A DNA stretch of 64,000 bases from JAHJQZ01 sp963675235. Lineage in GTDB: Bacteria; Pseudomonadota; Alphaproteobacteria; Rhizobiales; Devosiaceae. How positions within the stretch are numbered: position 1 is the first letter of the stretch; each line of letters starts with the position of its first letter. The translations under genes and the position numbers were made by a program. Location of the stretch: the NCBI GenBank assembly GCA_963675235.2, contig CAXXFU010000002.1, positions 434,001-498,000 of the forward strand. The letters are read 5' to 3'. Below are positions 8,250 through 16,932 of the stretch, piece by piece. The notes beneath the pieces are model-generated. The model was not told the DNA's origin, ran no database searches, and worked only from the letters and a program-made list of their open reading frames with translations.

Positions 8250-9578
8250 ATGATTAAGACCGACAGACTAGCGATCATTGCCGACGACTATACCGGCGCA
8301 GGCGACGCGGGCGTGCACTTCGCGCGCTTCGGCCGGCGGATCGAACTGTTGCTCAATCTCGACGCTCTGGCGGCGCGCATGACTGACGACGAAGGCGATG
8401 TTGCCCTGTCGAGCGAAACACGTTTCGCCGCCCCGGAAGAAGCGGCGGCGATCATCGTCGGTCTGGTCGAACAATGCCATGAGGCCGGTCTTGGCAGTAT
8501 CTTCAAGAAGATCGATTCCACCATGCGGGGCAATCCGGGCGCCGAGATCGCCGCCGTGCTCGCTGCAACCGGCCATGCCGGTGCCCTTGTCTGCCCGGCC
8601 ATGCCGAAAACCGGCCGGACCTGCGTTGACGGCAGCATTTTCGTCGACGGCACGCCGCTGCACCTGTCAGATATCGGCGCAGATCCGTTCCACCCGCTGA
8701 CGACGTCGTCAGTGGTCGAACTCATCAGGGCGCAAACCGACCTGCCGATCGCCTGCCTGGGCATTGCCGATATCGAAGCGGATCCGGCAGCACTCGGCGC
8801 CCGCATCGCCGCCTTGCTTGCGGATGGGGTCCGGCTGATCGTGGCCGATGCGGTTGAGGACCGGCACCTGACGGCGCTGGCGCAGCAGATTGCGAACTCA
8901 GAGCTTCTGGCGGTGGGGGCAGGGGGCTTTGCCGAGGCCTGTGCCGAAATGCTGGCGCCCTCCGGCGCCGAGCGCGGCGGAGAAACCGAAATCGCGCTGT
9001 CCCGGCCGATCGTCGCGATTGTCGGCAGCATGGCCGAGGCCTCGCGCCGGCAGGCGGAAGATGCGGAGCGGAGCGGCCGGTTTGTCGCGATCGAGATCGG
9101 TGCGCAGACCGGTTTTGCCGAGATCGATGCCCTGTGCACCGAGCGTGTCGCCACGCTCAGTGCCGCGCGGCCCAATGTATTGGTGCGTGTCGCTCCGGCC
9201 GAACGCGGCCACAAGATGTACAAGACCGATGGCGAACGCGTGGCTGAAAGGCTCGGCCACGCCGCCGCGAGCATCTGCCGCAGCATCCCCTGCAGCACGG
9301 TGGTGTCGACCGGCGGCAGCACGTCCATGGCCGTGGCCCGCGCGCTCGGGATCCAGTCCGTCGATCTCATCGATGAAATCCTGCCCGGCATTGTCGCTGG
9401 CGCCTGCCACTGCGGCGAGACCGGCGTGGAATGGTTCGTCTCCAAGGCCGGTGGCTTCGGCAAGGACGATCTTTTGACCGAACTCGACGCCCGTTGCGCG
9501 GAATCGAAGGACGATCCGGCATCGGCAAAATCCGGCACCCTTCCGCCTCGCGCGCGGCACGTCGACAAGATGCGCTAG
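8250..9578 (+). CDS. Four-carbon acid sugar kinase (DUF1537 family)
   Basis: ATP-dependent kinase of the DUF1537 family (OtnK/DtnK/LtnD type), 442 aa. The N-terminal substrate domain starts IIADDYTGAGDAG and includes KKIDSTMRGNPGAE and CPAMPKTGRTCVDG. The C-terminal nucleotide domain has the glycine-rich VSTGGSTSMAVARALG and ends near DEILPGIVAG. Known members phosphorylate D-threonate, D-erythronate or related acids, and the product is oxidised and decarboxylated by PdxA2, which is encoded nearby at 10433. The start ATG 8250 has AGGAGG ~24 nt upstream, rather distant. Substrate is inferred from family and neighbours only. Confidence 0.9.
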   Translation: MIKTDRLAIIADDYTGAGDAGVHFARFGRRIELLLNLDALAARMTDDEGDVALSSETRFAAPEEAAAIIVGLVEQCHEAGLGSIFKKIDSTMRGNPGAEIAAVLAATGHAGALVCPAMPKTGRTCVDGSIFVDGTPLHLSDIGADPFHPLTTSSVVELIRAQTDLPIACLGIADIEADPAALGARIAALLADGVRLIVADAVEDRHLTALAQQIANSELLAVGAGGFAEACAEMLAPSGAERGGETEIALSRPIVAIVGSMAEASRRQAEDAERSGRFVAIEIGAQTGFAEIDALCTERVATLSAARPNVLVRVAPAERGHKMYKTDGERVAERLGHAAASICRSIPCSTVVSTGGSTSMAVARALGIQSVDLIDEILPGIVAGACHCGETGVEWFVSKAGGFGKDDLLTELDARCAESKDDPASAKSGTLPPRARHVDKMR

Positions 9579-9606
9579 CCTGCACCGTCACAAGCGTATT
9601 GCACAA

Positions 9607-9633
9607 GTTTACAAATAAGCGTTATTTGTAAAC
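9607..9633. promoter_or_regulatory. Perfect 27-bp palindromic operator upstream of the FadR-type regulator
   Basis: GTTTACAAATAA (9607-9618) and TTATTTGTAAAC (9622-9633) are a perfect 12-bp inverted repeat around GCG. It is AT-rich in GC-rich surroundings, lies 43 bp before the GntR start, and has no U-run, so an operator fits better than a terminator. It is likely bound by the regulator encoded at 9676 (autoregulation). Confidence 0.75.
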
Positions 9634-9675
9634 TCCGGACTGATTTGTTCCCGAGCATTCCAGAGGCGGACACGA

Positions 9676-10419
9676 GTGACCGACAAAGGCGCGAAGCGGC
9701 GAACGACGCTTGCCGACAGCATCTACCATTCCCTGTTCAGCCGCATTTCCAACGGTGATTATCCGGCCAACCAGAAGCTGCCGCCGGAAACGGTGCTGGC
9801 CGAGGAGTTCGGCGTGTCCCGGCCCGTGTTGCGTGCGGCGCTCGAACGGCTGCGCACGGAGGGCCTCATCTATTCGCGGCAGGGTGCGGGCAGCTACGTA
9901 CGCACGACGGGCGCGACGCCGGTCGGGTTTTCACGTGTTGAAACGCTGGCCGATATTCAGCGCTGCTACGAATTCCGCCTGACCATCGAGACCAGAGCGG
10001 CGGCACTGGCGGCAGAGCGCCACAACGCGGCCGTGCTGGAGGACATCGCAGCGGCGCTTGATCTGATGCGCGCCGCCACCGGCTCGCATCAACATCGCGA
10101 GGACGCCGACTTTGCCTTCCACCTGTCGATTGCGCGGGCGTCGAACAACCAGTATTTCGAGACGACCTTCCGCGCCTTGCGCGAACACATCCATGTCGGC
10201 ATGCGTCTGCATGGCCAGTCGCTGATGACCGGCACGGCGCGCGGGCTCGAAGAGGTCCTGTCCGAGCATACGGGGATCTTCGAGGCCGTGGAATCCGGCG
10301 ACGCCGAGGCCGCCGCGTCGCGCATGCAGGACCATCTGCTGCATTCGCGCGACCGGCTGTTTGGCGGTGGGCTGATCGATCTGAAACTGCCTGCGGACGC
10401 CCGCCTGACGGCGGGCTGA
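9676..10419 (+). CDS. GntR-family transcriptional regulator, FadR/FCD subfamily
   Basis: DNA-binding repressor or activator of 247 aa. The winged HTH is at ~10-75 (LPPETVLAEEFGVSRPVLRAALERLRTEGLIYSRQGAGSYV split over the recognition helix and wing) and the C-terminal FCD all-helical ligand domain spans ~90-230. Histidines in the FCD domain (HREDADFAFHLSIA) fit the usual metal/ligand site. It starts with GTG. Its position next to DUF1537, PdxA2 and the aldolase gene suggests it controls sugar-acid catabolism, responding to a substrate or phosphorylated intermediate. It converges on the PdxA gene with only 13 bp between the stops. Confidence 0.92.
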   Translation: MTDKGAKRRTTLADSIYHSLFSRISNGDYPANQKLPPETVLAEEFGVSRPVLRAALERLRTEGLIYSRQGAGSYVRTTGATPVGFSRVETLADIQRCYEFRLTIETRAAALAAERHNAAVLEDIAAALDLMRAATGSHQHREDADFAFHLSIARASNNQYFETTFRALREHIHVGMRLHGQSLMTGTARGLEEVLSEHTGIFEAVESGDAEAAASRMQDHLLHSRDRLFGGGLIDLKLPADARLTAG

Positions 10420-10432
10420 TCCGGCTGTCGCC

Positions 10433-11416
10433 CTATTGGGCCTTGCGGCTCCGTGCCAGACGCTCGGCGTAGTCAAGAGCGTGAATCATGTTGACATGAT
10501 TGGCTTTTCCGGTGCCGGCGATGTCGAACGCGGTGCCATGATCCACGGAAACGCGGTCGATGGGCAGGCCGAGCGACACATTGACCGCGGTATCGAAGGC
10601 GACCAGCTTGATCGGAATATGGCCCTGGTCGTGATACTGGCCGACGATCAGGTCGAAGGCGCCGTTATAGGCGCGGACGTAAAGCGTATCGGCCGAGATC
10701 GGTCCTTCGACATTGATACCCTCCGCCTTGGCGCGTTCGATGCCCGGTACGAGCTGGAGGTCGTCCTCGCGGCCGAACAACCCGTTCTCCCCGCAATGCG
10801 GATTGATGCCGGCGACGGCGATGCGCGGGTTGTCGACACCCATGCGGCGGAAATGCTCGTAGCCGGTCTTGATGGTGGAATAGACGCGCTCGGGCGTGGC
10901 GCGCTCGATCGCCTGCCTGAGCGAGATATGCGTCGACACATGGATGACATTGAGCCGCTCGGACGCGAGCAGCATGTAGGAGTTCTTGGTCTTGGTCAGG
11001 TCTGCCAGCATGCCGGTATGGCCATCATAGTGATGGCCGGCAGCATTGAGCGCCTCCTTGTTGATCGGCGCCGTGACCATGACCGCCGCCTTGCCCGCCT
11101 GAAGCAGTTCGACCGCTGTCTTGATATAGCGGTAGGCCGCTTCGCCACAGGCGGAGGAAAGAACGCCGAATTCGTCCGGCAGGCCGTCGACATCGATATG
11201 GAGGAGGGCCGGCAGTCCGGGAGCTGCGGGTCCGTCGAATTCCCGAAACGGCAGGTCGATCTTGCAGATCCCGGCGGCCTGGGCCAGCCGCTTGCGGTCG
11301 CCGATGACGATGTATTTCTCGCGCTCGGCGCCATCAAGGGTCGCGAGGGCCTTGATGATGATTTCGGGGCCGACTCCGGATGGGTCGCCCATGGTGATCA
11401 GGACTGGCTTTGCCAT
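10433..11416 (-). CDS. pdxA2: PdxA2-type 4-phospho-sugar-acid dehydrogenase (PdxA family)
   Basis: NAD-dependent oxidative decarboxylase of the PdxA family, 327 aa. It has MGDPSGVGPEI at the N-terminus and the metal ligands expected from PdxA: H163 (STHISL), H207 (NPHCGENG) and H262 (YHDQGH), then VDHGTAFDIAGTGKA. Canonical PdxA acts on 4-phosphohydroxythreonine in vitamin B6 synthesis. Linkage to a DUF1537 kinase argues for PdxA2, which converts 4-phospho-D-threonate or -erythronate to dihydroxyacetone phosphate. Followed, after a 64-bp gap on its upstream side, by the aldolase gene on the same strand. Confidence 0.88.
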   Translation of the reverse strand: MAKPVLITMGDPSGVGPEIIIKALATLDGAEREKYIVIGDRKRLAQAAGICKIDLPFREFDGPAAPGLPALLHIDVDGLPDEFGVLSSACGEAAYRYIKTAVELLQAGKAAVMVTAPINKEALNAAGHHYDGHTGMLADLTKTKNSYMLLASERLNVIHVSTHISLRQAIERATPERVYSTIKTGYEHFRRMGVDNPRIAVAGINPHCGENGLFGREDDLQLVPGIERAKAEGINVEGPISADTLYVRAYNGAFDLIVGQYHDQGHIPIKLVAFDTAVNVSLGLPIDRVSVDHGTAFDIAGTGKANHVNMIHALDYAERLARSRKAQ

Positions 11417-11480
11417 AATGCGTGTCGTTCCAGTGGGGCGGCCCGACGGGGTGTGCCGGTCGATGCCGCTTCAGGGTGAA

Positions 11481-12371
11481 TTACGAGGCCCCGATCCGTC
11501 CGTATTTGGCGAGGATGTTGCGGATCTCGGCGTCCTGTTCGGGGTCGGGCAGAAGCGCCGGCTGACGGCTGGCGCCGACCGAGGAATCCATGACCCAGAG
11601 GGCGCGCTTGACCATGGCCGGCGGATAGCCGAGCGCATATAAATCAGTGCGGAAATCGGCATAGATCTTCTGTGCGGCGGCCGCTTTGGCGCTATCGCCG
11701 GCATTGAAGGCCGCAACGATCTCCGCGAGCACGTCCGGCATGACATTGCCGAGCCCGGAAATGCAGCCGGCGGCACCATTTTCGAGCGCCCAATGCACCA
11801 GATGGTCCGGCCCCGAATAGACCTCGAACCCCGGCACCTCGCGTCCGACCGCCATATAGGCCTCGAGCGTTTCCTGTTTGCCGCCGGAATCCTTGATGCC
11901 GGCGATGTTGCCATGGGCGGCGAGGGTCCGCGCCGTTTCGGGCTCGATATGGTTCTGGGTGCGCGCCGGGATGTCGTACAGGTAGATCGGCGTTCCGACG
12001 CTGTCGGCGACGCTCGAAAAATGCCGGATCAGCCCGTCCTGGGTTGCCGAGATGAAGAATGGCGTAATGACCGCGATGCCGTCGACGCCGATGCGGTCGA
12101 GCTCCCGGGCAAGGCGCACCGTCTCGAAGGTCGACGGCATGCCGGCATTGACGATGACCTGCACCTTGCCACCGACCTCGTCGGTGACCGCTTCGGTCAG
12201 CTGCAGCTTTTCCTCGAACAGGAGCGCGGAGAAATCGCCATTGGTGCCCGCGCACAGGATGTTGTTGCCGGCCGCGACCTGGCGGCGCACCTGCGCGCGT
12301 GTCGCGTCGAAATTGATGGTTTCGTCGTCGTTGAAACAGGTTACCAACGCGACATAGGCAGATTTGGCCAT
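11481..12371 (-). CDS. DapA-family (dihydrodipicolinate synthase/N-acetylneuraminate lyase) aldolase
   Basis: Class I pyruvate-dependent TIM-barrel aldolase or dehydratase, 296 aa. The Schiff-base lysine is K160 (AGIKDSGG), the catalytic tyrosine is Y132 (LYDIPART), and the carboxylate-binding motif is GTNGDFSAL near residue 42. The start ATG at 12371 is preceded by GGGAAC; an in-frame ATG 24 codons upstream would give an unusual charged extension. The neighbours (sialidase-fold protein, sugar-acid kinase, PdxA2) suggest a lyase for a 2-keto-3-deoxy or sialic-acid-like substrate rather than lysine synthesis. Exact reaction is not determinable from sequence. Confidence 0.85.
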   Translation of the reverse strand: MAKSAYVALVTCFNDDETINFDATRAQVRRQVAAGNNILCAGTNGDFSALLFEEKLQLTEAVTDEVGGKVQVIVNAGMPSTFETVRLARELDRIGVDGIAVITPFFISATQDGLIRHFSSVADSVGTPIYLYDIPARTQNHIEPETARTLAAHGNIAGIKDSGGKQETLEAYMAVGREVPGFEVYSGPDHLVHWALENGAAGCISGLGNVMPDVLAEIVAAFNAGDSAKAAAAQKIYADFRTDLYALGYPPAMVKRALWVMDSSVGASRQPALLPDPEQDAEIRNILAKYGRIGAS

Positions 12372-12718
12372 TCGTTCCCGCCCCGCTGCGCATGCAGAAA
12401 CGCCAGCGACACGCCGCGTTTCTATCTTGAATTCATACCGCACTCTGCCGGCTTGCGTGATTGGTTGTCAACATGAAAACAATTGTGCAGAGGTCTGTCG
12501 CGTTCGCATGAGCGTCCACCTCGCCTGTGGCGCTACAAAGCCGATCTTCTGTTGTGTTCTATTGCTTTGAAAAAACACAATAAATTTGCAAAAACCTACC
12601 AAGATCGTGTGAAGCGCTGTGGTCTGCTGCGCGTCGGCGTCAGCTTGTCGCATATGTTGACAAATTTCTGCCGTTGTAGAATTCTCGCCCATCGCCGGCC
12701 AAGCCAGGGGAGGCTTTC
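12372..12718. promoter_or_regulatory. Divergent intergenic region, aldolase/iron alcohol dehydrogenase
   Basis: This 347-bp AT-richer region must hold both promoters. Visible elements are an inverted repeat TTGTGTT (12552-12558) / AACACAA (12574-12580) with a 15-nt spacer and a TTGACA at 12657-12662 with TAGAAT at 12677-12682. The 14-nt spacing is short for a sigma-70 promoter. No gene is evident in it. Confidence 0.4.
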
Positions 12719-13837
12719 ATGCTGCATTTGATATCGCCGATCGAACTTCAGCGTCCGCCGGTTCTGCATTTCGGCGGAGGCGTTCTCGAAAAGCTTGCCG
12801 GCTATGTTGCGGCGCGCGGATATGCGCGCCCCTTTGTCATTGCCGATACGGTCAATGCGGCGCGTCTCGACCGGCTCGGTCTCGGTGCGGTGGGCTGTTT
12901 CGGTGAGGTGGGCAGCGAGCCCGACACCGACATGCTCGTCAGCGCGGTTGCCGCCGCCGGTGGTGCCGACCTCATCATCGGCTTCGGCGGCGGTTCAGCC
13001 ATGGACCTGGCCAAGCTCGTGGCCGTCATGGTCGATCGCGAAGTCCGGCTCGACGACATCTCAGGCCCGAACAGGGCGCCCAAGCGCGAGGTGGGACTTG
13101 TGCAGATCCCGACCACGGCGGGCACCGGTTCGGAAGTCGGCACGCGGGCGCTGATCACCGATCAGGCAAAGCGCAGCAAGGTGGCGACAGAGAGCCTGGA
13201 AATGCTCGCCGATATCGCCATCATCGATCCGCACCTGACCGAAAGCGTGCCGGCGGCAGTGACCGCGGCAACGGGCGTCGATGCGCTGGCCCATTGCGTC
13301 GAGGCCTATACATCGAAGCGCGCGCACCCGGTGGTCGACGCCTATGCGGTTCAGGGGATCGAACTCATCGGCAAATATCTCAAGCGTGCCGTCGACGACG
13401 GTCGCAACATCGAGGCGCGCGCCGGACTGGCGCTTGCGGCATTTTATGGTGGCGTTTGCCTCGGGCCGGTGAACACGACTTCCGGCCACGCCGTCTCGTA
13501 TCCTCTCGGCACGAATTTCGGACTGCCGCACGGTCTGGCGAACGCACTCATCTTTCCGCACACGCTTGCCGCCAATGCCGAGGCGGTGCCCGAAAAGACC
13601 GCTATCGTCGCTCGCGCGCTGGGCTTTGCCTTCGAAAGCAGCGAGGACGTTGTCGCCGGCGCAAGGGGCTTTTGCGAGGCCTTGGGAATTGACATGCGTC
13701 TTCGTTCGCACAGCATCCCGGAGGACTCGCTGCAGGAGATGGCAGGGCAAGCGCACGCCATCCGCCGGCTTCTCGACTGGAATCCGATCGACCTGTCTGA
13801 AGCCGACATTGCAGCGCTTTATCAGCGCGCCTGGTGA
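12719..13837 (+). CDS. Iron-containing alcohol dehydrogenase family protein
   Basis: Group III metal-dependent alcohol dehydrogenase or maleylacetate-reductase-like enzyme, 372 aa. The N-terminal Rossmann-like half has GFGGGSAMDLAKL and PTTAGTGSEV; the C-terminal helical half holds the metal ligands in ATGVDALAHCVEAY and FGLPHGLANALIFPH (Asp plus three His). The ATG follows AGGGGAGG. It probably reduces or oxidises an aldehyde or keto-acid made by the aldolase or hydratase in this cluster. The gene is divergent from the aldolase and precedes an FAH-type hydratase. Confidence 0.9.
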   Translation: MLHLISPIELQRPPVLHFGGGVLEKLAGYVAARGYARPFVIADTVNAARLDRLGLGAVGCFGEVGSEPDTDMLVSAVAAAGGADLIIGFGGGSAMDLAKLVAVMVDREVRLDDISGPNRAPKREVGLVQIPTTAGTGSEVGTRALITDQAKRSKVATESLEMLADIAIIDPHLTESVPAAVTAATGVDALAHCVEAYTSKRAHPVVDAYAVQGIELIGKYLKRAVDDGRNIEARAGLALAAFYGGVCLGPVNTTSGHAVSYPLGTNFGLPHGLANALIFPHTLAANAEAVPEKTAIVARALGFAFESSEDVVAGARGFCEALGIDMRLRSHSIPEDSLQEMAGQAHAIRRLLDWNPIDLSEADIAALYQRAW

Positions 13838-13974
13838 GCATTGCCGCCCGCGTTGCCGGTGCCTGTCGCGGCCGCCGGGCCTGCATCCTTTTGACAAGGC
13901 GACGCGACTGCGCGTTCGGGGCTAGTCTCGCGAACGTGACGAAGTAGGTATTTTCGAGATCTGGAGGGGGAGCG

Positions 13975-14745
13975 ATGTCTCCGAGCAACGCGGCAAACAG
14001 CGCAAGCGAAACGCTGGCGACAAAGCTTTTCGAGGCGCAAAGGAACACCGCGCTCGACGTGCCGGCGGCCGATCTCGTGGAGATCGATCGCGAAACCGCC
14101 CTCGCCATTCAGCGCAGGACGATGGAGCTGCTCGGTGAGCGCGCCGCCGCCTCCAAGATCGCCTTTGAGCCGTCGGGCCAGGCCATTGCGGCGCCGATCT
14201 ATGCCGGCATGACCCATCTGTCGGGGGCGGACATCGTGCTGCCTAAGCGCGGATTCATCGGTATAGAGGTGGAGGTCGCGGTCAAGCTCGCCAAGGCGAT
14301 TACGCCCGAAATGGCATCGGCGGGCATCGATGGCATCATGCCGGCCATCGCCAGCTTCCATGTCGGTATCGAACTTGTCGGCACACGGCTCGACGATCGC
14401 AGCGCCGCTGGTCCCTATGGGCAGTTGGCGGACAATCTCAACACCTGCGGCTATGTCTGGTCGGATATCCCGTTCGCGCGCGGCGCCGACCTCGACGGCG
14501 TCGAGGTCGTGCTCGAGATCGACGGGGAACCGGCGACCACGACGCCCGGCAAGCATCCGTTCGGCGGCGTGCTCGAGCCGATCGTCGCTTATGGGCGCCA
14601 GCCGCTTGACGGCGTTGGCGCGCTCGACGCCGACATGCTTGTGACGACGGGTGCGCTGACCGGGCTTATCGGGCATGACCGGCCGGCTCGTATCCGCGCC
14701 GGGATCAAGGGCGCCGAACTGGTCGCCTTCACGCTGCGCGGCTGA
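13975..14745 (+). CDS. 2-oxopent-4-enoate hydratase/fumarylacetoacetase-family protein
   Basis: FAH-superfamily hydratase or decarboxylase, 256 aa. The metal-binding acidic motif GIEVEVAVKL (~92-100) and downstream ASFHVGIELVGTRL resemble MhpD/HpcG-type 2-oxo-acid hydratases, as does the C-terminal TGALTGLI. The ATG follows GATCTGGAGGGGGA. It would act in the cytoplasm on a 2-keto-enoic acid and needs Mg2+ or Mn2+. As the last gene of the catabolic block it may hydrate the product of the aldolase or dehydrogenase; this order is inference. Confidence 0.82.
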   Translation: MSPSNAANSASETLATKLFEAQRNTALDVPAADLVEIDRETALAIQRRTMELLGERAAASKIAFEPSGQAIAAPIYAGMTHLSGADIVLPKRGFIGIEVEVAVKLAKAITPEMASAGIDGIMPAIASFHVGIELVGTRLDDRSAAGPYGQLADNLNTCGYVWSDIPFARGADLDGVEVVLEIDGEPATTTPGKHPFGGVLEPIVAYGRQPLDGVGALDADMLVTTGALTGLIGHDRPARIRAGIKGAELVAFTLRG

Positions 14746-15697
14746 CACCGCCGCGAAAGCGGATAGGGACGGCAGTGACCGTGGGAGGGATGGTTTGGCT
14801 TTGCCTCACGTGTTGCTGCTCGCGCGTGCTGTGCGTCGCGACTGAACCACAAGATGCCGGGCCGGTGCCGCCCTCGATGCGGTCGACGAGCAGACGGGCG
14901 ACATGCAACTCACCTCGATTGAGGACTCCTTGCAGCCCCGCAGCATCGATGTGATTGCGCTCGTGGCAGGTAGCTTAACCCGTCCCCCTGTAGAAAATCA
15001 TCAGATCAGATTGCCCGGCGGAAATGGGGCGCGTTGACGATTGGCTGTTTTGGGCCGATAGCGGCATGGCGGCTTTGAGCGCTCGTCTGGCAAAACAAAC
15101 ATGGTTTTGAGAGTTGGTGCGCCGGGGGGATGCAGACTGCCGCTGGCACCGGTGTCTGTCTGCCTTGCAGCAGGAAGGAACAGCTCGCGCAGTTTCGAGA
15201 CCGGGCGGGACGTTGCCAGCGACAGCCCAAGGGTCAGCTCGATATCGATTTGCCAGGGCTCGTCCTTTGTGACGAACCGTTCGAGCCCATCCTTGCGCGC
15301 CGGAGGCGGCATCATGTTGGAAACGATCGCGTGGTGATCCGTGGTCGACAGGATGCCGAGCATTGCCGCCATCGAGGTCTCATGAACATGCGGCCGTAGC
15401 GTCTTCGGTCGGGCCGTTCGATTTCACCAAGGGCATCCTTTTTTTGGCCGTCGACGCGCTGACGCATGCCAAGCGTCCGCCCAACAATGACGGGCTGCGC
15501 CTGGAAAGCGTCGACACGTGCCTGTTCGACCTGAAATGCGACCCGAAGCAGATGAACCCGAACCGCGAACCTGCCCGCATTGGGCCGCTCTACGCGCAAA
15601 TGACATGCGAACTCAAAACGCGTGACACGCCACAAGCAATCTGCCGCCGGCGCGAACTGCAATTGGACAAGGAAGAGGTAATCCGAGGGAGGAAACC
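14746..15697. other. Decayed intergenic region with unrecognised coding remnants
   Basis: No intact gene is seen. Two stretches have coding-like codon use: one on the minus strand from about 15395 down to ~15050 (reading VHETSMAAMLGILSTTDHHA, no convincing start), and one on the plus strand from ~15380 to 15660 (reading SVGPFDFTKGILFLAVDA). They run in opposite directions from one junction near 15380-15395, as if two gene fragments were joined. I do not recognise either family with confidence. Confidence 0.5.
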
Positions 15698-15910
15698 ATG
15701 AGAAAACCATGCGCATCGCTTGCCGTTTCAGCGTTGGGAGTGGCGTTGTCCGGGCCGGCACTGGCGCAATTCTCCGAGCGCACTGTCGAGGACATCTACC
15801 CCTGGGCGCCAGGCGCGACCATGGCGGCAAGTCAGGTCATCGCCGATGCGATGAGCGAAGAGATCGGCGTCAACATCTCCATTGTCTCGACACCGGGTGC
15901 CGCTTGGTGA
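15698..15910 (+). pseudogene. Truncated TctC/Bug-family tricarboxylate-binding protein gene
   Basis: Only the first 70 residues remain of a tripartite tricarboxylate transporter receptor (normally ~320 aa). The signal peptide (...ALSGPALAQ) and the start of the mature fold (EDIYPWAPGATMAASQVIADAMSEEIGVNISIVSTPGAA) match the family. The frame then hits a stop at 15908 and no continuation is found in other frames, so the rest was lost by deletion or rearrangement. A GGAGGAAACC Shine-Dalgarno is still present. No TctA or TctB gene is nearby. Confidence 0.72.
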
Positions 15911-16227
15911 CGAATCTGGGGCGCAATGCGAGGTGAATGCTCATGCTCCCGTCTTTTCGACGGCACCACGGCTTGTTCCGGGCAGCTCGACTGCAAGGTG
16001 TCGAGCGACTTTGCTGATCCCGCATGCCGCCTGAAGGTAGCTTCTCCTGGCGACGCAGTTATGCTTCGGAACTTGCGGAGCAAACTGTGCGACAATCAGC
16101 TTCCAAAAAACCCGGATCCCTTGAGAATGTCCGTCATGCTGGAAACCCTCCCCACCCACCAACTTGGCTGTGGGCGGCATTTGCCGAGCATTCAGACACG
16201 GCCAAAACAACAAGTCAGAATCCGGGC
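15911..16227. other. Non-coding or degraded DNA
   Basis: About 317 bp between the TctC remnant and the J-domain gene. Open frames here have no recognisable family, poor codon bias and no Shine-Dalgarno. Nothing functional was identified. Confidence 0.4.
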
Positions 16228-16932
16228 CTATTTGGCCCTGTTCAACAGGACGTCTCGCGCCTGATTGATCTTGGTTGCCAGGTAGCTTGATCCGCCGTGG
16301 TCGGGGTGCATTGCTTTCATCAACTCGCGGTGTGCGGCCCGGATATCGTCGTCGCTGGCTCCCGGTTTGAGGCCGAGAACCTCGTAGGCTTCGGCGACCG
16401 GATCGGTAGCCAGCGAACTGCCGCCGTGTCCACCCGAGTCCTGTTCGGCAAAATACTCCCGCCAGCCCTGGCGGTTGACGTCGAGCCAGCTCTCCAGAAG
16501 GCTCATGCTGTCGGGGTCATGCTGGATTTCTGCCAGCAGGTAGCGCGTGTCCATCTCTCCGAGATCGATCAGATCCGCACCAGCAAAACGCCCCTTGATG
16601 ACGCGGCCGGAAACCGCACCGGTGTCGTGGTCGAGTTCCATCGCCAGAAAGCTGCTGCGGACCTTTGAGGTGTTGCCGGATTCCGTCGGGGGCGGTTCGA
16701 TGGAGAACGGTCCCAACCTGCCGGTCCGTAGCACCGAGACGGCGGCGGCGAGAACGAAAACCGCGATGTCGACGCGCCGGACGAACGCCAGCGCCGCAGC
16801 GACAAGAATCCCCAGACCGCCGACGATCCAGCGGACGCTGCGCCGCAGCAGATTCGGGTCGAGGCTTTGCGCGAAATTGTAGGCGAGACCGATGGCCACA
16901 AGCGCCAGGCCACCCAGAAGGACATAGGTCAT
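16228..16932 (-). CDS. Membrane-anchored J-domain (DnaJ-like) protein
   Basis: Predicted 234-aa inner-membrane co-chaperone. Two N-terminal hydrophobic segments (MTYVLLGGLALVAIGLAYNF and VGGLGILVAAALAFV) are followed by a third near residues 53-66. The C-terminal ~60 residues form a J domain (AYEVLGLKPGASDDDIRAAHRELMKAMHPDHGG) with an intact HPD tripeptide. The J domain should stimulate DnaK ATPase at the membrane, as in TIM14- or DjlA-like proteins. The start overlaps the stop of the upstream VWA gene (ATGA), so the two are co-translated. Its specific client is unknown. Confidence 0.87.
   Translation of the reverse strand: MTYVLLGGLALVAIGLAYNFAQSLDPNLLRRSVRWIVGGLGILVAAALAFVRRVDIAVFVLAAAVSVLRTGRLGPFSIEPPPTESGNTSKVRSSFLAMELDHDTGAVSGRVIKGRFAGADLIDLGEMDTRYLLAEIQHDPDSMSLLESWLDVNRQGWREYFAEQDSGGHGGSSLATDPVAEAYEVLGLKPGASDDDIRAAHRELMKAMHPDHGGSSYLATKINQARDVLLNRAK

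Noticed and set aside
15926..16264. 112-codon plus-strand frame and its antisense counterpart after the TctC remnant
   Set aside because: No recognisable domain, poor codon bias and overlap with the end of the J-domain gene.
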